In this document: positions 8,257 through 15,820 of the stretch, piece by piece | Position numbering within the stretch: position 1 is the first letter of the stretch | Layout: every line of letters starts with the position of its first letter | Origin: Desulfocurvus vexinensis DSM 17965 | Lineage (GTDB): Bacteria > Desulfobacterota > Desulfovibrionia > Desulfovibrionales > Desulfovibrionaceae | Direction: 5' to 3' | DNA: 58,699 nt | Assembly (NCBI RefSeq): GCF_000519125.1 | Contig: NZ_JAEX01000019.1 | Coordinates: 1-58,699, forward strand | Program-made: the position numbers and the translations under genes | Notes under the pieces: model-generated | Told to the model about the DNA's origin: nothing | Seen by the model: only the letters and a program-made list of their open reading frames with translations | Database searches by the model: none

Positions 8257-10188
8257 CTACTTGAACTCCTGCGGATAGCGCCCGGCCTTGAGGAAGATCG
8301 GGTCCAGGTATTTGAGCGTGATCCAGGCCACGGCGGCACCGGCCAGGGCGACCACGGTATGGACCAGGGCGCGGCGGAAGAGCAGGGCCGGGGTGGTGGC
8401 CCATTTGGCGATGCGCACCACGCGGGCGAGGTCGGGCAGGAAGAAGGCCAGCGCGCCCAGCAGCAGGCCCACGGCCTGCCAGAAGCCGAGGCTCACGCCT
8501 ACGCTGACGCCGCCGCGCAGCATGGCCAGCAGGGCCAAGCCGAGCACGGCGGCCAGGGCGTAGGCCCCGTAGCGCAGGCGGCGATTCAGGGCCAGGGGCT
8601 TGAGGGCCGTGCGCTGGCCCACGCGCAGGATATCCAGGAACCCCTGGGCCGGGCCGCCGGGGCGGTCGAATTCCGGGGCGATGGCCGCGAAGGCCCAGGG
8701 GCCGGGGGCTGTGCCGGGTGCGGTCGCGCCCGGGGCCTGGGAGACAGCGCCGGGGGCGGACATGTCCGGGGCCAGCGGTCCAGTGCCGGGCTCAGGCGTG
8801 GTTACGTCCTGGGCCTGGGCTCCGGCGACAGCACCGGGCTCGGGCGTGCTCACGCCCCGGGTTTCACCGCCGGGTGCAGCCGCGTCCCGCGCCTCTTCCC
8901 CGCCGCCGGGCAGCAGGGCGCCCGCCATGCGGTACCCGTCGAGCATCAGGGCGTAGGCTTCCACGTCGTTGAAGGAGTCCAGGTCCGTGCGCAGGCGCGA
9001 GAGCAGGTCCTGTACGGCGGCGGGGACGCCGGGCACGGCGTGGTCGGGGGCCGGAGCGTCCGGGGCGGGGCCGTCCTGGCAGGCGGGGTTGCCCTGGGCG
9101 TCGAGCCAGGGGATGCGCCGCACGGGCAGGCCGTGGCGCAGGTGGAGCAGGGTGGCCGGAGGCGTGTGGTCGCCCAGAAGCGCCAGAAGCTGCTCGTCGC
9201 GCGTGCGGTCCATGAGGATGCTGTTGGCCCGGGGCATGACGGCGAAGATGCTCGGCGCGGGGTCGGCCAGGTCGTCCATCTGGCCCGAGGCATCGCTGAC
9301 GATGAGCCGGGTGCAGCGGCGGTCGAGCAGGGCCTGCACGCCCTGGTTGTCGTAGACGCCGCCGTCCACCAACTCCACGCGCACGCCCTCGGCGTACAGC
9401 CCGGACAGGGCCAGGGGCGGGAAGACCCCCGGCACGCAGGCCGAGGCGGCCACGGCCAGCCCCAGCTCCAGGTCGCGCTGGGTGGCGGTGTTGTCGTAGG
9501 AATCGGGGCGGCAGAGGCGGAAATTCTTGTCCACCTCGCAGCGCGCGGGGTCGGCCAGGGGCCGTTCGCCCATGGTCGAGGCCTCGAAAAGCCAGCTGTG
9601 CCCGTCGTTGAGCACCGTGGCGTTGATGAGCAGCACGGGCACCTTGGCCCGGCGCTGCGCGTTGTGGCGCATGGGGTGGAAGGGCTCGGCCCCGGCGCGG
9701 CCCGCGGGGTGGATGCGCAGGTCGCGCATGCGCAGCATGCCCTCGGGCGCGCCGGGCAGCACGCCCTGGTAGAACACGCTGTCGTACAGCTCGCCGATGC
9801 GGTCGCTGCGCGAATAGTCGCGCTGGAACATGCGCAGGTTCTGGCGCGGGTCCAGGAAGGTGCGCATGCGCACGTTGGTGCGCACGCCGTCCAGGAAGCG
9901 TTTCTCCACGGCGGCCACCAGCTCCAGGTAGTCGTCGCGGGTGATGTCCTGGTCGGGTTTTTCCTCCAGCAGGCGCTTCAGGAAGAGATAATACAGCGCG
10001 CCGACGATGGACCCGCCAGACACGGTGGAGAGGGCCTGCACGTCGCGCAGGCGGTCCTGCTCTGCAAGGCGCGCCAGCACGCCGATGTGGAAGAAGCTGG
10101 CCCGGAACCCGCCCCCGGAAAGGGCCAGCCCCAGGGCATCGCCGGAAAAGGTGCGCACGGGACGTCCCGCGCAGGTGTCGTCCGCCAT
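8257..10188 (-). CDS. Patatin-like phospholipase with C-terminal membrane segments
   Basis: The 643-residue product has the patatin lipase signature. The oxyanion-hole loop GGGFRA is at residues 25-30, the nucleophile Ser57 lies in TVSGGS, and the catalytic Asp275 lies in VDGGVYDNQG. The elbow reads T-V-S-G-G, so the first Gly of the usual GxSxG is replaced by Thr. A Pro/Ala/Gly-rich low-complexity linker (about residues 430-495, with repeated TPEPG units) separates the catalytic half from a C-terminal region with about three hydrophobic helices (about 540-635), suggesting membrane anchoring. The role is hydrolysis of phospholipid or other acyl esters; the substrate is unknown. The start at 10188 has the ribosome site GAGGGGGGAA. 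It is divergent from gltB across 204 bases. Confidence 0.8.
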   Translation of the reverse strand: MADDTCAGRPVRTFSGDALGLALSGGGFRASFFHIGVLARLAEQDRLRDVQALSTVSGGSIVGALYYLFLKRLLEEKPDQDITRDDYLELVAAVEKRFLDGVRTNVRMRTFLDPRQNLRMFQRDYSRSDRIGELYDSVFYQGVLPGAPEGMLRMRDLRIHPAGRAGAEPFHPMRHNAQRRAKVPVLLINATVLNDGHSWLFEASTMGERPLADPARCEVDKNFRLCRPDSYDNTATQRDLELGLAVAASACVPGVFPPLALSGLYAEGVRVELVDGGVYDNQGVQALLDRRCTRLIVSDASGQMDDLADPAPSIFAVMPRANSILMDRTRDEQLLALLGDHTPPATLLHLRHGLPVRRIPWLDAQGNPACQDGPAPDAPAPDHAVPGVPAAVQDLLSRLRTDLDSFNDVEAYALMLDGYRMAGALLPGGGEEARDAAAPGGETRGVSTPEPGAVAGAQAQDVTTPEPGTGPLAPDMSAPGAVSQAPGATAPGTAPGPWAFAAIAPEFDRPGGPAQGFLDILRVGQRTALKPLALNRRLRYGAYALAAVLGLALLAMLRGGVSVGVSLGFWQAVGLLLGALAFFLPDLARVVRIAKWATTPALLFRRALVHTVVALAGAAVAWITLKYLDPIFLKAGRYPQEFK

Positions 10189-10392
10189 GGTTCCCCCCTC
10201 GGGCCCTGCGGCCCTTTGGGTGCTGCATAGCACCCCGGGGCGGAGAAATCCAGCAGCCCATAAAAGGCAGCGCATCGGGCCAGGCGCCGGGGCGGATTGT
10301 GAAAATCGGCACCCGGCTTCCGCTTCCCGCCCGCCCGCGCTAGGGTTGACCCCCCAGCACCCAAGCCTGCCACGACCACCGCGAGGACGCCC

Positions 10393-13300
10393 ATGCCCCT
10401 GCCCCGGCACCCCGAACCCATCCGCAGCGCCCTTGTCGAAGAGCGCGACGCCTGCGCCATCATCGCCTTCATCGACAAGCGCGGCCACACCACCCACGCC
10501 AATATCGTCAAGACCATAGAAGCCCTGAAGAAAATGGCCCACCGCTCGGGGGACATCAACGACGAGGGCGACGGCTGCGGCATCATGACCGACATCCCGC
10601 GCGAGCTGTGGGCCCGCAGGCTGGAGCGCGCCGGGCTCTCGCCGCATCTGGCCGAGTCCACGGGCTTTTTCGTCGGGCATTTCCTGCTGCCCCACGGGCT
10701 ACGGCCCCGGGCCGGGGAGGTCTGCGCCCGGGCCCGCGAGGTTTTCGCCGCGCGCGGCGCTGAAATCGTGCTGGAGCTGGAAGGCCGCACCCGCGACGAC
10801 GAGCTGGGGCCCATGGCCCGGGCCGAGGCGCCGCTGTTCTGGCAGGTGGCGGGCCTGGCGGGCGAGGCCGAGGGCGACGCCGTGGGCCGCCTGCTCTTTG
10901 CCGTTGAGCGCGAGCTGGAGCGCCTGGAACCCGGGCTGCACACGGCGTCGCTGTCGTGCCACAGCGTGGTCTACAAGGTGCGCGGCGTGCCGGACCTGTT
11001 GCCGCGCGTGTACCCCGAGCTGCGCGACCCGGCCACGCGCTCGCGCATGTGCCTGGGCCACAGCCGCTATTCCACCAACACCCTGCCCACGGTGGAGCGC
11101 GCCCAGCCGTTCTCCATGCTGGCCCACAACGGCGAGATCAACACCATCGAGCGCCTGCGCAGCGCGGGCAGCGTGCTGGACATCCCGCCCGTACCCGGCG
11201 GCAGCGATTCGCAGGACCTGAACCGCATCCTCGAAGGGCTGATCAACGGCTACGGCTTCGACCCTCTGGAAGCCTTCGCCATGGTCTTCCCGGCGGTGCA
11301 CAGCGAGGTGGAGCAGTACTCCGAGGAGCTGCGCCGGGTGTATGGCTTCTTCCGCTGGTTCTTCCCGCCCTCGGCCCAGGGTCCGGCGGCGGTCATCGCC
11401 CGCCACGGCGACGTGTGCATGGGCAGCGTGGACGCCCTGGGCCTGCGCCCGCTGTGGCTGGGCGAGAGCGATTACGACTACTACCTGTCCTCGGAAAAGG
11501 GCGTGGTGGACCTGGAAGACACGGCGGGCGACCCCAAGCCCCTGGCCCCCGGGGAGAAGGTGGCCATCCTCTCGACCAAGGGCCGCCGGGCCGTGGTCTT
11601 CGACTACACGGCCTTCCAGCGCCGGGTGCTGCGGCTGATGCTGGGCCGCGCGCACCTGCTCGACAGCGTGGACGCGCTCTACACGGCCATCCCCGCCCAG
11701 AAGGGCGAACCCGTGCGCCTGGAACACCTGCTGGCCGACGGCGCCGCGCGCATGGCCACGGCGGCCATGACCGCCGAACCCGTGCTGGCGGCCCTGGGCT
11801 GGCAGAAATACGACGTGGACATCCGCAAGAAGACCGCCACCGTGGGCGGCGCGGTCATCGGCTCCATGGGCTACCAGGGGCCCCTGGCCTGCCTGAACGA
11901 GCAGGGGCTGCCCAACATTTCGGAATATTTCAAGGAAAACGTGGCCGTGGTCACCAACCCGGCCATCGACCGCGAGCGCGAGGCCGACCACTTCACCACG
12001 CGGACCATCCTGGGCGACCGGCCCGATGCCGAGGGCGCGCGCGTGCCCGCCGCCGTGGGCCTGGAGCTGCGCACCCCGCTGCTGCTGGGCGGCTGCCTGG
12101 ACAGCGACATCTGCGGCTCGGCCCTGGGGCGGCTGGCCCGGGCCTTCGGCACGCAGACCATCGACGACGTGCTCTCGTTCTTCACCGCCCAGGGCCGTGA
12201 CCCCCGGCGCGTGGCCATCCTCGACGCCACCTTCGAGCCCGGCACGGGCCTGGCCGCGCGCCTGGAAGCCCTGGCCGCCGAGGGCCGCGAGGCCGTGGCC
12301 CGGGGCGCGGTGCTCGTGGTGCTCGACGATTCGCGCAGTTTTTCCGGCGGGCGGGTCTACATCGACCCCGGGCTGGCCCTGGCCTGGCTGGTGCGCGACT
12401 TCGACGCCCACCGCCTGCGCCGCCGCGCCTCGCTCATCGTGCGCAGCGCCGCCGTGCGCAACCTGCACGACCTGATGTTCCTGCTCGGCCTGGGCGCCGA
12501 CGCCGTGAACCCCTACATGATCTGGCGCATGGCCCGCGAACACGCCACGCCCGAGCGCCCCGCCGAGACGGTGCTGCGCACGACCCTGGACGTGCTGCAA
12601 AAGGGCATGGAAAAGGTCATGTCCACCATGGGCATCCACGAGCTGTGCGGCTACGGGCGCATCTTCGCCTCCATCGGCCTGTCGCCGGAGCTGGCGCGCG
12701 TCTTCGGCTGCCCCAACTTCTGCCCCTCGGACAGCGCGGGGCTGACCCTGGCCCGCCTGGAGGTGCGCGCCGCGCAGCGCCTGGCCCTGGCGACCTCGGG
12801 CGGCCCGGCCAGGCTGTGGGCCGACCCGCCGCGCAACGCGCGGGTGGGCAAGGCCCTGCGCCGCGCCGCCACCGGCAAGGCCGACCCCGCCACCACCGCC
12901 CAGGCCCTGGACGAGCTGGAGCGCGAGGCGCCCGTGGCCCTGCGCCACGCCCTGGGCTTCGCCGCGCCCGAGGGCGCCGCGCCCCTGGCCCCCGAGGCCG
13001 TGGACCTCACCGTGGGCACCCACGCCATGCCCCTGGTCATCCCGGCCATGAGCTTCGGCTCCCAGGGCGAGAACTCGTTTCGCACCTATGCGGAAACCGC
13101 CCTGCGCCTGAACATCGTGTGCATGAACGGCGAGGGCGGCGAGATTCCCGACATGCTCGGCAAATACCGCCACAACCGCGGCCAGCAGATCGCCTCCGGG
13201 CGCTTCGGCGTGCACATGGGCTTCCTCAACTCGGTGGATTTCCTTGAAATCAAGGTCGGCCAGGGCGCCAAGCCCGGCGAGGGCGGACACCTGCCCGGCC

Positions 13301-14982
13301 AGAAGGTCACCGAGATGGTCGCCCGGGCCCGGCACTGCAAACCGGGCATCGGCCTCATCTCGCCCTCCAACCACCACGACATCTACAGCATCGAGGACCT
13401 GGCCCAGATCATCACCGAGCTCAAGACCGCCAACCCCCGGGCGCGCGTGTCGGTGAAGATCCCCGTGACCAGCGGCGTGGGCACCATCGCCGTGGGCGTG
13501 GCCAAGGCCGGGGCGGACATCGTGGCCGTCTCGGGCTTCGACGGCGGCACCGGCGCCGCCCGCGAGCACAGCAAGAAATACGTCGGCCTGCCCGCCGAGA
13601 TCGGCGTCAGCCAGGCCCACCGCGCCCTGGTGGAATCCGGCCTGCGCGCCCAGGTGGAGCTGTGGTGCGACGGCGGCCTGCGCAGCGGCGCCGACGCCCT
13701 GAAGATGATCCTGCTGGGGGCGGACCGCGTGGGCCTGGGCACCGTGGCCCTCATGGGCGTGGGCTGCATCAGCTGCCAGCGCTGCCACCTGGACACCTGC
13801 CCGCGCGGCATCTCCACCCAGCTGCGCAGCTGCGAGGACGCCGAGCGGCGCGGGGTCAAGGGCTTCACGCCCCTGGACCGCGAGGCCGAAACCGAGAACC
13901 TCGCCCGCCTGCTGGCGAACATCGGCCAGCAGATGCGCATCCTGCTGGCCGGGCTCGGCCTGGCCCGCGTGCGCGACGCCGTGGGCCGCACGGACCTCCT
14001 GTGCCAGCGCTCGCACTTCGAGGCCGTGGACCTGGCCGAACTGCTCTGCGCCCCGGCCATCGACGGCTCCACAGGGCCCGCCGGGGCCGTGCGCGTGGTG
14101 CGCAAGCCCTTGAACTATCTCACGCGCCTTGTCTCGGACATCTCCCTGGCCGAACTGGCCGACGGCACCGCCCGCGAGGTGCGCTACACCGACCAGTACG
14201 TGCGCAGCGTGGACCGCGCCATGGGCACCTACCTCGCCGGGGCCGTGGTGCGCCGCTTCGGCACCGGCGGGGAGCGCCGCGCCCGGCTGCGCCTGGACGC
14301 CTCCGTGCCCGGCAACGGCCTGTGCGCCTTCAACATCCCCGGCATCGAGGTCATGGTGGACGGCGGCGCCCAGGACGGCACGGCCAAGGGCAGCTTCGGC
14401 GGCGCCTGCGGCGTCTTCAAGGGCGCCAACCTCATGGGCCGGCGCATCGACGGCTCCACGGGCAAGAGCTTCGCCTACGGCGCCATCGCCGGGACGCTCA
14501 TGGTCCAGAACTACGCCGACTCGCGGGCCTGCATCCGCATGTCCGGCGCGGACGCCGTGTTCGGCGCGCGCCTCACCGCGCGCGTGCGCGACGAGGAGGG
14601 CAACATCGCCACCCGCGCGCACCTCAAGGGCTTCGCCTTCGAGTACATGACCGGCGGGCGGGCCGTGGTCCTGGGCGACCCCGGGCCGTGGATCTGCTCG
14701 GGCATGACCGGCGGCGTGGTCTACCAGTGCCTGTACCCCGAGTTCGGCTTCACCCGCGCCAGCCTGACCCGCCGCCTGGGCGCCGGGGCCGACGTGGAAA
14801 TCCTGCCCGTGGACGCCGGGGGCGAGGCCGACGTGCGCGAACTGCTGACCCGCTACTGCGCCGAGCTGCGCGCCAGCTTCCAGGACGACGAGGCCGACGC
14901 CGTGCAGGCCCTGCTGGCCGAGGTGCGCCACCGCTTCGTGGCCATCGCCCCGGCCCACGCCAGGCCGCCCAAGGCGGAGTAG
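10393..14982 (+). CDS. gltB: Glutamate synthase, large subunit (GltB, full length)
   Basis: The 1529-residue enzyme makes two glutamates from glutamine and 2-oxoglutarate. The N-terminal class-II amidotransferase domain is likely processed to expose Cys21 (DACAIIAF). The signature GHSRYSTNT and the glutamine-site motif AHNGEIN follow. The central domain and the FMN-binding synthase domain (about 870-1230) include GQGAKPGEGG and the 3Fe-4S cysteines C1125, C1131 and C1136 (x5, x4 spacing, as in GltB). The C-terminal GXGXG domain starts near residue 1315 (IEVMVDGGAQDGTAKG). No gltD lies next to it; the electron-input module is either elsewhere or the product uses ferredoxin. The gene converges on a second, archaeal-type glutamate synthase operon. 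Confidence 0.9.
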   Translation: MPLPRHPEPIRSALVEERDACAIIAFIDKRGHTTHANIVKTIEALKKMAHRSGDINDEGDGCGIMTDIPRELWARRLERAGLSPHLAESTGFFVGHFLLPHGLRPRAGEVCARAREVFAARGAEIVLELEGRTRDDELGPMARAEAPLFWQVAGLAGEAEGDAVGRLLFAVERELERLEPGLHTASLSCHSVVYKVRGVPDLLPRVYPELRDPATRSRMCLGHSRYSTNTLPTVERAQPFSMLAHNGEINTIERLRSAGSVLDIPPVPGGSDSQDLNRILEGLINGYGFDPLEAFAMVFPAVHSEVEQYSEELRRVYGFFRWFFPPSAQGPAAVIARHGDVCMGSVDALGLRPLWLGESDYDYYLSSEKGVVDLEDTAGDPKPLAPGEKVAILSTKGRRAVVFDYTAFQRRVLRLMLGRAHLLDSVDALYTAIPAQKGEPVRLEHLLADGAARMATAAMTAEPVLAALGWQKYDVDIRKKTATVGGAVIGSMGYQGPLACLNEQGLPNISEYFKENVAVVTNPAIDREREADHFTTRTILGDRPDAEGARVPAAVGLELRTPLLLGGCLDSDICGSALGRLARAFGTQTIDDVLSFFTAQGRDPRRVAILDATFEPGTGLAARLEALAAEGREAVARGAVLVVLDDSRSFSGGRVYIDPGLALAWLVRDFDAHRLRRRASLIVRSAAVRNLHDLMFLLGLGADAVNPYMIWRMAREHATPERPAETVLRTTLDVLQKGMEKVMSTMGIHELCGYGRIFASIGLSPELARVFGCPNFCPSDSAGLTLARLEVRAAQRLALATSGGPARLWADPPRNARVGKALRRAATGKADPATTAQALDELEREAPVALRHALGFAAPEGAAPLAPEAVDLTVGTHAMPLVIPAMSFGSQGENSFRTYAETALRLNIVCMNGEGGEIPDMLGKYRHNRGQQIASGRFGVHMGFLNSVDFLEIKVGQGAKPGEGGHLPGQKVTEMVARARHCKPGIGLISPSNHHDIYSIEDLAQIITELKTANPRARVSVKIPVTSGVGTIAVGVAKAGADIVAVSGFDGGTGAAREHSKKYVGLPAEIGVSQAHRALVESGLRAQVELWCDGGLRSGADALKMILLGADRVGLGTVALMGVGCISCQRCHLDTCPRGISTQLRSCEDAERRGVKGFTPLDREAETENLARLLANIGQQMRILLAGLGLARVRDAVGRTDLLCQRSHFEAVDLAELLCAPAIDGSTGPAGAVRVVRKPLNYLTRLVSDISLAELADGTAREVRYTDQYVRSVDRAMGTYLAGAVVRRFGTGGERRARLRLDASVPGNGLCAFNIPGIEVMVDGGAQDGTAKGSFGGACGVFKGANLMGRRIDGSTGKSFAYGAIAGTLMVQNYADSRACIRMSGADAVFGARLTARVRDEEGNIATRAHLKGFAFEYMTGGRAVVLGDPGPWICSGMTGGVVYQCLYPEFGFTRASLTRRLGAGADVEILPVDAGGEADVRELLTRYCAELRASFQDDEADAVQALLAEVRHRFVAIAPAHARPPKAE

Positions 14983-15069
14983 GGCGAAGCCCGGGGCGCA
15001 GCCCGGGGCGAAGCCTAAAGCCCGGCTGGGCCGCAGGCCAGGGGGACGCTACCCCGCGTCCCGCAGCGG

Positions 15070-15114
15070 GAACAAAAGCGCCCCGGGTGGCAACGCCCGG
15101 GGCGCTTCTTGTTC
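15070..15114 (+). terminator. Terminator of gltB
   Basis: GAACAAAAGCGCCCCGGG (15070-15087) pairs with CCCGGGGCGCTTCTTGTTC (15096-15114) around an eight-base loop. The stem has a GC-rich core with A-rich and T-rich flanks, so it can work in both directions. It lies 88 bases downstream of the gltB stop codon. Confidence 0.7.
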
Positions 15115-15369
15115 CTGAAGACGAAGGCGGGACGGCGCAAATGCCCTCCTGGTGCTAGGGAGCCGAAGGGTGCACCCGAAAGGGTGGGGCGAAAGGCTGG
15201 ACCGCAGGGCCGGGCCAGGAACGGGTGCCGCCCTCCCGCAATGCGCAGCCACGCGCAGTCCGCTGCCGGGCCCAGGCAAAACCGATGCGGGCCCCGCTGG
15301 CGGGGCCGGGGGCCGGAGCAGCAAGCCGGAGGAATTGCCGGAATTTTCCCTACGAATCTGGTGTGCTGC

Positions 15370-15398
15370 TTGTTCTTTTTTGGGCAAGGTGCTATGGC
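15370..15398 (+). promoter_or_regulatory. Candidate σ70 promoter of the 80-aa orphan gene
   Basis: TTGTTC (15370-15375) and TATGGC (15393-15398) are separated by 17 bases, in a locally T-rich stretch that stands out from the GC-rich surroundings. The gene start is 36 bases downstream of the -10 hexamer. Confidence 0.35.
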
Positions 15399-15433
15399 GA
15401 AAGGAACCCGGAGCACGACCGAGGAGGGGAGCG

Positions 15434-15676
15434 ATGAGCGAGTACACGTCTGCCAACATTCCGTGCACCCTGCACCACGGGGAGATCATGTCCCTGGAGG
15501 ACGGGATCAAGCTCAGGTTCGAAAGCAACGGCGAAGCCAAGGACATCTTTTTCGGGGACGAGTGGACCGCCTCGGTGCAGCTGTTCCCGGCCAACACCCA
15601 TGATTTCCAGGCCGGCGGCAAGACCATCCGCCTTACGGCCCAGTTCGAAGACAGCCTGATCGTCGAGTACGTCTAG
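15434..15676 (+). CDS. Hypothetical protein, 80 aa
   Basis: The start ATG at 15434 has the ribosome site GAGGAGGGGA five bases upstream, and the gene has its own terminator at 15708-15731. The predicted protein is acidic and soluble, without signal peptide or membrane helix. It begins MSEYTSANIPCTLHHGE and ends in alternating hydrophobic/polar stretches (TIRLTAQFEDSLIVEYV) that suggest a small β-rich fold. I recognise no domain. It lies between the 3' ends of two convergent glutamate synthase loci, but its own promoter and terminator argue for independent expression. Confidence 0.65.
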   Translation: MSEYTSANIPCTLHHGEIMSLEDGIKLRFESNGEAKDIFFGDEWTASVQLFPANTHDFQAGGKTIRLTAQFEDSLIVEYV

Positions 15677-15707
15677 GTTTGCAACAACCGCCTCCGGGGA
15701 GTCGTCA

Positions 15708-15731
15708 GCCCGCCGCAACCTCGCGGCGGGC
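15708..15731 (+). terminator. Terminator after the 80-aa gene
   Basis: GCCCGCCGC (15708-15716) and GCGGCGGGC (15723-15731) form a 9-bp stem with a six-base loop, followed by TTCGTGTTG. The T-run is imperfect. Confidence 0.55.
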
Positions 15732-15758
15732 TTCGTGTTGTGCGGGGCCCGCACGCAG

Positions 15759-15795
15759 GCGGCGGCCACCCCGGGAGTTCCGGGATGGCCGCCGC
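15759..15795 (-). terminator. Hairpin downstream of the split glutamate synthase operon
   Basis: A long GC-rich inverted repeat (GCGGCGGCCA.CCCGGG paired with CCCGGGATGGCCGCCGC) sits 26 bases beyond the stop codon of the minus-strand operon at 15821. No clear T-run follows on the minus strand, so termination is plausible but not certain. Confidence 0.4.
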
Positions 15796-15820
15796 GCAGG
15801 GGGCGCCGGGAGCCGGGCGC

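Larger units (their letters stand above)
14983..15433. other. 450-bp intergenic region after gltB
   Basis: It contains short tandem GC-rich repeats (units around GAAGCCCGGGGC, 14985-15025), the gltB terminator at 15070-15114 and, near its end, a candidate promoter at 15370-15398 for the small gene at 15434. The GC-rich stretch 15160-15350 has potential secondary structure, but I recognise no known RNA family in it and see no convincing coding sequence. Confidence 0.5.

Noticed and set aside
10310-10330. CGGCAC-CCGGC-TTCCG upstream of gltB as a possible σ54 promoter
   Set aside because: The -12 element reads TTCC instead of TTGC and the flanking bases do not match. The fit is much poorer than at 25049.
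10699-14958. A 1419-residue open frame antisense to gltB, and other long antisense frames (for example 1990-4428, 4031-6967, 8050-10230, 47137-50865)
   Set aside because: They are frame shadows produced by GC-rich codon use. Their composition is Gly/His/Gln/Ala-biased, no domain is recognisable, and the opposite strand carries well-conserved enzymes.
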